Positions 1 to 9,233 of a DNA stretch of 64,000 nucleotides are shown here, one piece after another. This stretch comes from Oscillospiraceae bacterium (GTDB taxonomy: Bacteria; Bacillota; Clostridia; Oscillospirales; Oscillospiraceae): positions 1 to 64,000 of the forward strand of contig JAFXUU010000134.1 in NCBI GenBank assembly GCA_017524845.1, given 5' to 3'. The translations under genes and the position numbers were made by a program. Each line of letters starts with the position of its first letter. The stretch's first letter is position 1. The notes under the pieces are model-generated. The model did no database searches. It saw only the letters and a program-made list of their open reading frames with translations, and was not told the origin of the DNA.

Positions 1-705
1 AACGTGATCATGGATCCCGATACCCGCGTACTGGATTTTGACGACGCTTCCCTGACGGAAAATACCCGCGCCGGATACCCCGTCACCTTCATTCCCAACT
101 GCGCCATCCCCGGCATCGGCGGCCATCCCAAAACGGTGATCTTCCTGACGGCGGACGCCTTCGGCGTGCTGCCTCCCATCAGCAAGCTCACCAAGGAGCA
201 GGCCATGTACCACTACGTCAGCGGCTATACCGCCAAGGTCGCCGGTACGGAGCGGGGCGTCACCGAGCCCCAGGCCACTTTCTCCACCTGCTTCGGCGCT
301 CCCTTCCTCCCCCTGCACCCCTCCGTCTACGCGGAGATGCTGGGAAAGAAGATCGAAGAGCATGAGACCAACGTCTACCTGGTCAACACCGGCTGGGCCG
401 GCGGCCGCTACGGCATGGAGCGCTGCTTCCGCATGAAGCTGCCCTATACCAGGGCCATGGTCACCGCCGCCCTGAACGGCGAGCTGGAAAAGTGCGAGTT
501 CGAACAGGATCCGGTTTTCGGTCTGGCCGTTCCCAAGTCCTGCCCCGGCGTGCCTGCCGAGTTCCTGAGCCAGAAGGCCCTGTGGCAGGACGACGATGCC
601 TATGAGAAGGCCGCCAGGGAGCTGGCGCAGAGCTTCATCAGGAATTTCAAAAAGTACGACAGTATGCCGGAAAGCATCGTGAGCGCAGGTCCCAGGGCGG
701 AATAA
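1..705 (+). CDS. pckA: Phosphoenolpyruvate carboxykinase (ATP), C-terminal part
   Basis: This is the last 234 codons of an ATP-dependent PEP carboxykinase, which interconverts oxaloacetate plus ATP and PEP plus CO2 in the cytosol. The frame is open from base 1 (Asn-Val-Ile-Met-Asp-Pro-Asp-Thr), so the true start and the kinase-1a P-loop lie outside the window. The remaining part matches the family's C-terminal domain: [10 protein letters not shown], the [10 protein letters not shown] stretch, the [14 protein letters not shown] block and [10 protein letters not shown]. It ends at a TAA at 703-705, and the next gene begins 37 bases later. In anaerobic Clostridia this enzyme often runs in the CO2-fixing, ATP-forming direction; that is family knowledge, not visible here. 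Confidence 0.95.
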   Translation, partial: NVIMDPDTRVLDFDDASLTENTRAGYPVTFIPNCAIPGIGGHPKTVIFLTADAFGVLPPISKLTKEQAMYHYVSGYTAKVAGTERGVTEPQATFSTCFGAPFLPLHPSVYAEMLGKKIEEHETNVYLVNTGWAGGRYGMERCFRMKLPYTRAMVTAALNGELEKCEFEQDPVFGLAVPKSCPGVPAEFLSQKALWQDDDAYEKAARELAQSFIRNFKKYDSMPESIVSAGPRAE

Positions 706-742
706 GCGTCCCTGCGGAGAGAGATAGAATACGGGGGAAGCT

Positions 743-2098
743 ATGAACGGGAACAAGAAGCCGACCAAAGTAAGCGGCGACGCCAGCGTCGTATCCTGGG
801 TGCTGACGGCCTTGCTGCTTGCCGTAGAGCCATTCCCTCTTGGCCTCTTCTTCCTGATCGCCAAGCTGAGCGGCCACGATTATTTGGGAAGGCTGTTCAT
901 GGCCCTGCAGGAGGGCTTCCGCAGCGCCGGAAGCAGCGACAGCGCCAGGTCCTCCACGAACCGCACGGGGCAGAGCTATACGTCAAATTCCTCCTCCCGC
1001 TCCAGAGCGGCCAGAGCAGGCGACGGGCAGACTGCCGGATCGGGCGAGAACGGAGAGCGCACTTCCGCCCCGCTGGAGGCCGACAGGGTCAAGGCCGTGC
1101 AGCAGGCGGCGCAGCCTTCTCAGCACGTGCAGACCGCGAAGCCCGGCGACACGGAGAAGGCTGCCGGGGAAAAGAAAGCCGCAGCAGGGGAAAAGGAAAA
1201 GAAGGACGACGGGATACAGCACATCTCCAAGGGAAAAAAGGCGCTGTTCTACTGCGGCTGGGTCCTTCTCGCGGGCGGCATTTTCCTGGGCATCCACAGC
1301 ATCGCCGGCGGGGCCGCCCTCTGGCGGGTGCTCCAATGGATCGCCGTGGCCCTGGGCGGCGGGGGGATGCTCTTCACCGCCCATACCAAGGACAAGAAGG
1401 AGCGCCTCTACCAGAACATGGTGAAGATCGTCGGTGACAAGGCGTGCATCGACATCAAGTCCCTGGCCTCCGCCGCCGGCGTCAAGGAGAAAAACCTGCT
1501 CCGGGAGCTGGATGAAATGATGGAGCGGGGCTACTTCCCCGCCAACGCGTATATCGACAACGCCAAAAACCTCCTGGTCCTGGACCCCGACAAGGCGCTG
1601 GACTACAGCGGCACCGCCGCGGTCGAAACGCCGCAGGAGCCCGGTCGGGAAGAGGACAAGTACGATCTGCTGATCAAGGAGATGGAGCGGGCCTGCGGCC
1701 GCATCCGTGACCGGGATATGCTGGAAAAATCCGTTCAGGTGCGGGGATTGGCCGCCGCGATCTTCGACGCGGCGCGGCAGGACCCGGAGAAGCAGCCCCA
1801 GATCAGCAGCTTCCTCAATTACTATTTCCCCACGACGCTGAAGCTGCTGGACAGCTACGCGGACTTTGAGGAAAAGGGATATCAGGGCGAAAAGCTGTCC
1901 CAGACCAAGGAACGGATCGAGACCACCATGGATACGATCATCGCGGCCTATCGGAAGCAGCTGGACAACCTCTACCTCCACGATACGCTGGACGTGGACA
2001 CGGACATCGACGTGCTGGAGACCATGCTGAAGCGAGACGGACTCTCCGATAGCGACTTCAGCCAGGGCGACCAGCAGGGTACGCCGGGCGTCATGTGA
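743..2098 (+). CDS. XpaC-like membrane protein (5-bromo-4-chloroindolyl phosphate hydrolysis family)
   Basis: A 451-residue protein of unproven function. It has a hydrophobic segment near residues 20-43, a low-complexity Ser/Ala/Lys/Glu-rich linker (about 65-160), and two more hydrophobic segments near 166-186 and 194-212. A small winged-helix-like region follows (220-280, with D-I-K-S-L-A and E-M-M-E-R-G-Y-F). The C-terminal helical domain (295-440), with Y-Y-F-P-T-T-L-K-L-L-D-S-Y and regularly spaced helices, is typical of the XpaC family. The start is supported by a GGGGGAAG site just upstream. A hairpin terminator follows the gene. It may be membrane-bound with cytosolic helical domains; the hydrolysis named in the family title is historical and not a known activity. 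Confidence 0.7.
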   Translation: MNGNKKPTKVSGDASVVSWVLTALLLAVEPFPLGLFFLIAKLSGHDYLGRLFMALQEGFRSAGSSDSARSSTNRTGQSYTSNSSSRSRAARAGDGQTAGSGENGERTSAPLEADRVKAVQQAAQPSQHVQTAKPGDTEKAAGEKKAAAGEKEKKDDGIQHISKGKKALFYCGWVLLAGGIFLGIHSIAGGAALWRVLQWIAVALGGGGMLFTAHTKDKKERLYQNMVKIVGDKACIDIKSLASAAGVKEKNLLRELDEMMERGYFPANAYIDNAKNLLVLDPDKALDYSGTAAVETPQEPGREEDKYDLLIKEMERACGRIRDRDMLEKSVQVRGLAAAIFDAARQDPEKQPQISSFLNYYFPTTLKLLDSYADFEEKGYQGEKLSQTKERIETTMDTIIAAYRKQLDNLYLHDTLDVDTDIDVLETMLKRDGLSDSDFSQGDQQGTPGVM

Positions 2099-2108
2099 TA
2101 CGGAACAG

Positions 2109-2143
2109 AAAACGGCCGTCATCTTCGGATGGCGGCTGTTTTT
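2109..2143 (+). terminator. Rho-independent terminator after the XpaC-like gene
   Basis: A 14-bp stem (2109-2122 with 2129-2142, including two G-T pairs) closes a CTTCGG loop and runs into a T tract on the plus strand, 10 bases after the stop codon at 2096-2098. Confidence 0.8.
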
Positions 2144-2162
2144 CAGGTTTTGCGGCAAAACG

Positions 2163-2187
2163 GGCGGCGGGGGTCTTCCCCGCCGCC
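2163..2187 (-). terminator. Terminator of the ATP synthase operon
   Basis: A GC-only 10-bp stem (2163-2172 with 2178-2187, 5-base loop) followed on the minus strand by CGTTTTGC. It lies about 35 bases past the atpC stop and is the only terminator seen at the end of the eight-gene atp operon. Confidence 0.75.
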
Positions 2188-2222
2188 TGCAGACTGTCAA
2201 AAACAACGTTGGCTGTCCTTCA

Positions 2223-2518
2223 TCACTCTCCATCGGCTTCCTCTGCCTCCGGGGTGAGCACCGTGACGGACTTTGCGTCCACACGGGCAAAACCGCCCCG
2301 GACGCGGGCGGAAAACACCGGCTTCCCATCGGCGAGTGCGCGCACGGGTCCCCCCTTCTCCAGGGCAACCACGGCGGGCAGATGACCGCGGCGGACGCCC
2401 ATGCTTCCGCCGCCCTCGCCTTTGGCATTGTCCTTTGCCCAAAGCTCCACGGCGTCGCAGCGGCAGGAGGCGACTTCCTTCCGGGGGGTCAGGAGGCGAA
2501 AGAGCAGGCCGTCCTCCA

Positions 2519-2519
<1 letters not shown>
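2223..2519 (-). CDS. atpC: F-type ATP synthase epsilon subunit, short form
   Basis: The last gene of the atp operon, 98 residues. It is the beta-sandwich part of epsilon: an early LLTP motif, a GHLPAV loop matching the usual GHAPLL, and a late G-G-F-A-R-V...V-T-V-L strand. Canonical epsilon is about 130-140 residues and ends with two helices that can inhibit ATP hydrolysis; those are missing here. The start was chosen because its ATG overlaps the atpD stop (TGATG) and a GGAGGAAAG site lies directly upstream; longer in-frame extensions would run deep into atpD. The subunit would sit on the rotor foot with gamma and the c-ring. Identity rests on fold pattern and operon position, since overall similarity is modest. 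Confidence 0.85.
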
Positions 2520-4728
<2,209 letters not shown>

Positions 4729-4745
<17 letters not shown>

Positions 4746-6975
4746 GGGCGTCCTCCTCCCGGAACTGTGCCAGAGCATCCTTCAGCCGGGCCAGACCCGA
4801 TTGGTCGAGCTTCTTTCCGCTTCTCAGGAGCTGTACCAGCTCCGGCTCCCGGCTTTCCATATAAACGAAGAGCCTTCCCTCAAATTCACCCATGTCGCTC
4901 ACGGCGATGTGGTCGGCAAAGCCCTCGGAAACGGTGAAGAGAAGCGTCGCCTGCTTCCAATCCTCCAGAGGCTCGTAGCGGGGCTGGCACAGAGCGGCCA
5001 TCATGCGTTCTCCGGAATCCAGCACCTTACGGGTGCTGTCGTCCAGGTCGGAACCGAACTGGGCGAAGGTGGAGAGCTCCCGATACTGGGCCAGCTCCAT
5101 ACGCAGCCGGGATGAGACCTGCTTCATGAGCGGGGTCTGTGCAGCGGAGCCGACGCGGGAAACGGAAAGACCGACGTTGACGGCCGGACGCTGACCGGAA
5201 TTGAAGAGATCCGTTTCCAGGAAGATCTGACCGTCCGTGATGGAGATCACGTTGGTGGGGATATAAGAGGAGATATCGCCCATCTGGGTCTCGATGACGG
5301 GCAGGGCTGTGACGCTGCCGCCGCCGGCCTCCTCCGTCAGCCGGGCGGCGCGCTCCAGCAGACGGGAATGAAGATAAAACACGTCGCCGGGATAGGCCTC
5401 GCGCCCGGAGGGGCGGTGGAGCAGCAGGGAGAGCTCCCGGTAGGCGACGGCGTGCTTGGAAAGATCGTCGTATATGATCAGGCAGTCCCGACCGGAATAC
5501 ATGAAGTATTCGCTCATGGCGGCCCCGGCGAAGGGCGCGATGTACTGCATGGAAGCAGAGCTGGAGGCGGGCGCACTGACAATGGTGGTATAGGACATGG
5601 CGCCGTATTTCTCCAGCTTGTCCCGGAACTCCGCCACGGCTGCCTCCTTCTGCCCGATGGCCACGTAGATGCAAGCCACGTTCTTTCCCCGCTGGTTGAT
5701 GATGGCGTCCAGCAGCAGCGCGGTCTTGCCGGTCTGCCGGTCGCCGATGATCAGCTCCCGCTGACCGCGGCCGATGGGGACGAGAGCGTCGATGGCCTTC
5801 ACGCCGGTGTGCATGGGGATGGAAATGGACTTTCTGTCCGGGATACCGGGCGCGGGATTTTCGATGGGACGCTTCTGCTCCGTGCGGATACGGCCCTTCC
5901 CGTCGATGGCGCGGCCCAAGGGATCCACCACCCGGCCGAGAAGCGTATCGCCCACGGGGACGCTGGCGATCCTGCCGACCCGGCGGACGCGGCTGCCGCT
6001 TTCCAGCTTCTCATATCCGTCAAAGACGACGCAGCCGATGCGCTGAGGCTCGATATCCAGGATCATGCCCCGTTCGCCGCAGTCAAATTCAACGACCTCG
6101 CCGTACATGATGTCAGCCAGACCGTCCAGCCAGCAGATACCGTCGGACACGCTGAGCACGCGGCCCAGCTGGAAGGTATCCACCTGCGGCTCCGCTTCCC
6201 GGACGCCCTCCATCAGGTCGTCGAGGATGCTGTCCATATCCTGCAGCCGGTCGATGGGTCGCTTTGTCAGGTCCTTTTCCAGATGATACAGACGGTTTTC
6301 CACCGTCAGGTCATATACGGTGTCGCCGATGCGAAGACGCATGCCGCCCAGAAGATCCGGGTCCACCTTCACCCAGTAGGAGGGCTTGCCGCCAACCTCC
6401 CGAAGCAGAGCGGTGGTCCGCTGCCCGATGAGCTCCACCAGCTCGTCGTCCAGCGGGAACGCGGAGGTGAGCGTAACGTACAGCACGTCGTGATGCATCA
6501 GGTAACACATATCGCCGGGGGTAATGCGGATCTGCTCCAGGATCTTCTCCGCGATCATCGGCTCCAGGGAGCGGAGACGGGACAACTGCGGCTCCTTGGT
6601 AAGATGGGCGCCGAGCTCCAGCACCAGGGCGCGGATCGCCTGATCTCTGGCGCTGCCCATGGCCTCCCGGTGAAGCTCCTCCAACTCCTGCCGGTGCAGG
6701 TCCTCCGCCAGCCGGTCTTCTTCCGCCAGCTCCCGCCGCAGGAGCTCCAATCCGGCGTCCGCCTCCGGCCCGGCCGGGAGTGCCTCGGCGGGCGGCTCCT
6801 CTTCCGATCCCGGAGACGCATTCTGGGCGGCGGCCTCCAGGGCCTCCGCCGCGTCCAAGTCCTCTGCGATGCTCCTCCTGCGTTCGGCAAAGCGCGGAAG
6901 CACCGTCTTCCTGCCCACGAGCCAGAGGCCCACAGCCAGGATGAGGAAATTGATCAGGGCATACAGAAGCTGCAT
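4729..6975 (-). CDS. ATP synthase b'/delta-C-terminal/alpha fusion protein
   Basis: One uninterrupted 748-codon frame holds three ATP synthase parts. Residues 1-25 are a single hydrophobic segment, followed by a long charged helix (to about 155), as in subunit b. Residues 160-235 match the C-terminal half of delta, with GGMRLRIGDTVYDLTVENRL matching the G-G-x-x-x-x-I-G-D signature. From about residue 245 to the end is full-length alpha: P-loop GDRQTGKT, SIPMHTGVKAIDALVPIGRG and AYRELSLLLHRPSGREAYPGD. The N-terminal helical domain of delta appears absent. The start ATG at 6975 abuts the atpF stop, with GGAG eight bases upstream. No separate atpH or atpA exists in the operon. Three alpha subunits per F1 would mean three stalks unless a free alpha is also made. 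Met247 (base 6237) is the natural internal start but has no good ribosome-binding site. Confidence 0.9.
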
Positions 6976-7398
6976 TCAGCGTTCTCCGAAAGCAATGAGC
7001 TTATCCGTAAAGGCGTTTACGTGTTCTTTCAGGCAAACGGCCAGCTCCGGCACCAGATCGGAGGCTTCCGCCTCCGCCTCCTCCCGGCGCTGCTGGGTCT
7101 CCTGTCGGAAGCGGCGTTCTCTGGCTTCCCGGGCGAGACGCCCCTCCTCCCGGAGCGCCTGCGCTGCACGGCGCCGTTCTTCGGCTCTGTTCCGGGCTTC
7201 CGCCTGGCGCTGCGCCTCCAGCCGGGCCCGCTCCGCTTCCCTGTCCGCGGTCTTGTCCAGGCTGCGGGCATGGGCGATGCGTGCCTTTCTGGCGTCCATG
7301 AAAGCCAGAAGCGGCTTCAGCAGCAGACGCCACAAGATGAGCATGAAGGCGCAGAAGCAGATGATGGTCCAGATCAGGACGTTGGGCTGGATGGTCAT
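6976..7398 (-). CDS. atpF: F-type ATP synthase b subunit
   Basis: A 140-residue peripheral-stalk subunit: an N-terminal membrane span (VLIWTIICFCAFMLILWRLL), then an Arg/Glu/Ala-rich helix with heptad character to about residue 115. It is shorter than typical b (160-170 residues). The b-like N terminus of the next gene suggests a b/b' heterodimer. It lies between atpE and the fusion gene in the usual b position. Confidence 0.9.
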   Translation of the reverse strand: MTIQPNVLIWTIICFCAFMLILWRLLLKPLLAFMDARKARIAHARSLDKTADREAERARLEAQRQAEARNRAEERRRAAQALREEGRLAREARERRFRQETQQRREEAEAEASDLVPELAVCLKEHVNAFTDKLIAFGER

Positions 7399-7407
7399 GC
7401 CGGTCTA

Positions 7408-7641
7408 TCACCCGATCTTGCCCACCAGCATGAAGGCGATGAGCAGACCGTAGATGGTGAGGGCTTCCATCAGAGCCAGGGACAGGAGGAGAGCGCTGCG
7501 GATGTCCTTGGCAGCTTCCGGCTGCCTCGCGATGCCCTCCAGGGCGGCGCGGGCGGCTTTTCCCTGCGCCAGGGCGGGGAAAATGGTGGAAACGGAGATG
7601 CAGAAGGCCGCTGCAAGGGCGATGATGGCGGAATCGGTCAT
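7408..7641 (-). CDS. atpE: F-type ATP synthase c subunit (rotor ring), divergent
   Basis: A 77-residue two-helix membrane protein. The ion-binding glutamate (E59) in MEALTIYG and the ARQPEA loop at 38-43 identify it. Helix 1 is unusual: the GxGxGxGxG packing motif is replaced by Thr19, Phe21, Ala23, Ala25 and Gly27. Compared with sodium-binding c subunits, Gln26 and Tyr64 are kept, but the Ser after the Glu is Ala60 and the following Thr is Leu61, so ion choice cannot be called from sequence. The start (MTDSA) follows a GGAG site; an upstream in-frame ATG (MKGALA) is less likely. Confidence 0.93.
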   Translation of the reverse strand: MTDSAIIALAAAFCISVSTIFPALAQGKAARAALEGIARQPEAAKDIRSALLLSLALMEALTIYGLLIAFMLVGKIG

Positions 7642-7671
7642 GGCGAGAGCTCCTTTCATTTCACAGAGGGC

Positions 7672-8334
7672 TTATTCTTCTATAAATTCCTGAAGATAGG
7701 AAGCTGTGAGCATCGTGTATACGACGGCCTGTATGGCGCAGAACAGGAGACTGAGCACCATCATGATGATCGGCGCTCCGATGGGAAGCAGATGGTAGAG
7801 GTTTTCGGTCACCGTTTCCTCGCCGAAGATATTGCCGAAAAGCCGGAGGGCCAGCGAAGCGGGCTTGATCAGCTCGTCCAGCAGCAGAAGCGGCACCACG
7901 GGGGTGAGAAAATGCTTCAGATAGTGCTTCGCCCCGGCATGGATCCCCGCCGCCTGCAGGAAGATGAAGGTGACGATGCCCAGCCCGAGGGTCACAGAGA
8001 GGGACGAGGTCGGCGCCTTCAGGTATTTGCTGATCCCGACGCCGGGAAACAGGCCGGAATAATTGGAGATCAGGATGAAGCAGAAGAGCGGAGCCAGAAA
8101 GAAGAGATAGCGCCGTCCGTTCTCCGGACCGAGGATACCGGCGAAGAAATTGTCCAGTGCCTCCACGGCGATCTCCAACAGATTCTGCAGCTTCCCCGGG
8201 CGATCCTTCAGATTGCGGGTGACCAGAAGAGAGATCACTGCCGCAAGGACCAGAAACACCCACATCGCGATCACTTCGCCGGTCACGTCCAGAATGCCGA
8301 AGATGCGGATGACCGGTTCAGAAGCTTCACCCAT
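7672..8334 (-). CDS. atpB: F-type ATP synthase a subunit
   Basis: The stator membrane subunit that forms the ion half-channels, 220 residues with five or six hydrophobic segments. The essential arginine lies in KPASLALRLFGNIFGEE, the family hallmark. The C-terminal helix pair (IIMMVLSLLFCAIQAVVYTMLTASYLQ split by short polar turns) is also typical. It starts six bases after the end of the atpI-like gene. Confidence 0.95.
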   Translation of the reverse strand: MGEASEPVIRIFGILDVTGEVIAMWVFLVLAAVISLLVTRNLKDRPGKLQNLLEIAVEALDNFFAGILGPENGRRYLFFLAPLFCFILISNYSGLFPGVGISKYLKAPTSSLSVTLGLGIVTFIFLQAAGIHAGAKHYLKHFLTPVVPLLLLDELIKPASLALRLFGNIFGEETVTENLYHLLPIGAPIIMMVLSLLFCAIQAVVYTMLTASYLQEFIEE

Positions 8335-8340
8335 GTTCCG

Positions 8341-8637
8341 TCACTCCTTTCCCTGCTTCTTCACCGCACGGGTGAGGCGAATGGTGAAAAAGGCCAGCGC
8401 AGCGGTGAGACCCAATGCGCCGCCGATGAGAAGCGCGGTGGGACTCAGGCCCGTGCGCTTTCCGATGATATACAGTACGAGCAGATAAGCGCCGCTCAGG
8501 ATCGTCCGGATGGGAGACGCCATCGCGATCCCGGACTCTCCCCTGCTGCCGACGAGGCGGCGCAGAAGAAGGAAATTCACCCATGAGACCAACGCTCCGC
8601 CGACAAACGCCGCGGCTCCGATGAGGATCAGCTCCAG
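8341..8637 (-). CDS. AtpI/AtpR-like small membrane protein, probable CTG start
   Basis: The first gene of the atp operon, about 98 residues with three hydrophobic segments and a basic C terminus (RLTRAVKKQGK). AtpI-type proteins help assemble the c-ring. No ATG or GTG in frame gives a sensible start. A CTG at 8635-8637 follows AAAGGAGGGGG at a five-base distance and adds a hydrophobic N-terminal helix. A TTG at 8590-8592 is possible but lacks a ribosome-binding site and cuts that helix. The family call rests on size, topology and operon position more than on residue identity. Confidence 0.65.
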   Translation of the reverse strand: MELILIGAAAFVGGALVSWVNFLLLRRLVGSRGESGIAMASPIRTILSGAYLLVLYIIGKRTGLSPTALLIGGALGLTAALAFFTIRLTRAVKKQGKE

Positions 8638-8750
8638 GGAAACCCCCTCCTTTCTCAGACCCGGTATTCCGCTGCGGGGAAGCTCCCCCGGCGAAGATCG
8701 TTCTTCGGGAGAAGCCAGGCTCTCTCAGCAGAGATCCGGCATTAGTAGAT

Positions 8751-8779
8751 AAGGCAGGCCATATCACACGGCCTGCCTT
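8751..8779 (-). terminator. Hairpin between ptsH and the atp operon
   Basis: A perfect 10-bp inverted repeat (AAGGCAGGCC at 8751-8760 with its complement at 8770-8779, 9-base loop) just after the ptsH stop. There is no T tract on either strand, so it may be a weak terminator or a processing and stability element that lets some transcription continue into atp. Confidence 0.55.
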
Positions 8780-8813
8780 ACGGTCACTCTCATAATAACG
8801 GCGGAGAGAGAGC

Positions 8814-9086
8814 TCAGCTCTCAAACTCCCTGAAATTCGACTCGATCAGCTGCTGCAGAGCAAGGACAGCCGTCTCCTCATCGGAGCCTTCCGCGCCGAT
8901 AGAGATATCCGTTCCTTTGACAATGCCGAGAGACAGAACGCCCAGGAGACTTTTCGCATTGACCTTGCGCTCTTCTTTTTCGATCCAGATGGAGCTTTTG
9001 AACTCGTTGGCCTTCTGGATGAAAAACGTCGCAGGTCTGGCATGGAGACCGACCTGATTGTTGACGGTAATCGTCTTCATGTACAT
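8814..9086 (-). CDS. ptsH: HPr family phosphocarrier protein
   Basis: A 90-residue HPr. With the start at MYMKTITV the phosphorylated histidine is residue 15 (GLHARPAT) and the regulatory serine is residue 46 (NAKSLLGV), exactly the canonical numbering, which supports this start. His15 takes phosphate from enzyme I of the sugar PTS, and Ser46 is the HPr kinase site used in carbon catabolite control in Firmicutes. Crh-like proteins lack the histidine, so this is a true HPr. It is a stand-alone gene with its own promoter and no ptsI beside it. Confidence 0.93.
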   Translation of the reverse strand: MYMKTITVNNQVGLHARPATFFIQKANEFKSSIWIEKEERKVNAKSLLGVLSLGIVKGTDISIGAEGSDEETAVLALQQLIESNFREFES

Positions 9087-9144
9087 AGGGCAAAAACGAC
9101 CTTTCCATTGATTTTCCCGGATAAATCCCTTTTTACAGTTTCTC

Positions 9145-9173
9145 ATTCTACCAAGGAAACATTCATCCGTCAA
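9145..9173 (-). promoter_or_regulatory. Sigma-A-type promoter of ptsH
   Basis: On the minus strand, TTGACG (9168-9173) and TAGAAT (9145-9150) are separated by 17 bases. The predicted start near 9138 gives a leader of about 50 bases before ptsH. Confidence 0.75.
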
Positions 9174-9233
9174 TAGTCAAAGTGCCGATATGGGCGATGC
9201 CGGGAGCGGCAGAGCAGTTCTTAATGTTTACAA

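Noticed and set aside
6225..6300. A separate start for alpha inside the fusion gene
   Set aside because: Met247 has only GCAGGAT two bases upstream, too close for a ribosome-binding site, and no stop codon precedes it; I kept a single frame and flagged the stoichiometry problem instead.
5368..8586. A very long plus-strand open frame over the atp operon
   Set aside because: It is the complement of well-supported atp genes in a GC-rich, stop-poor frame; its product is Gln/His/Gly-rich without any family motif or ribosome-binding site.
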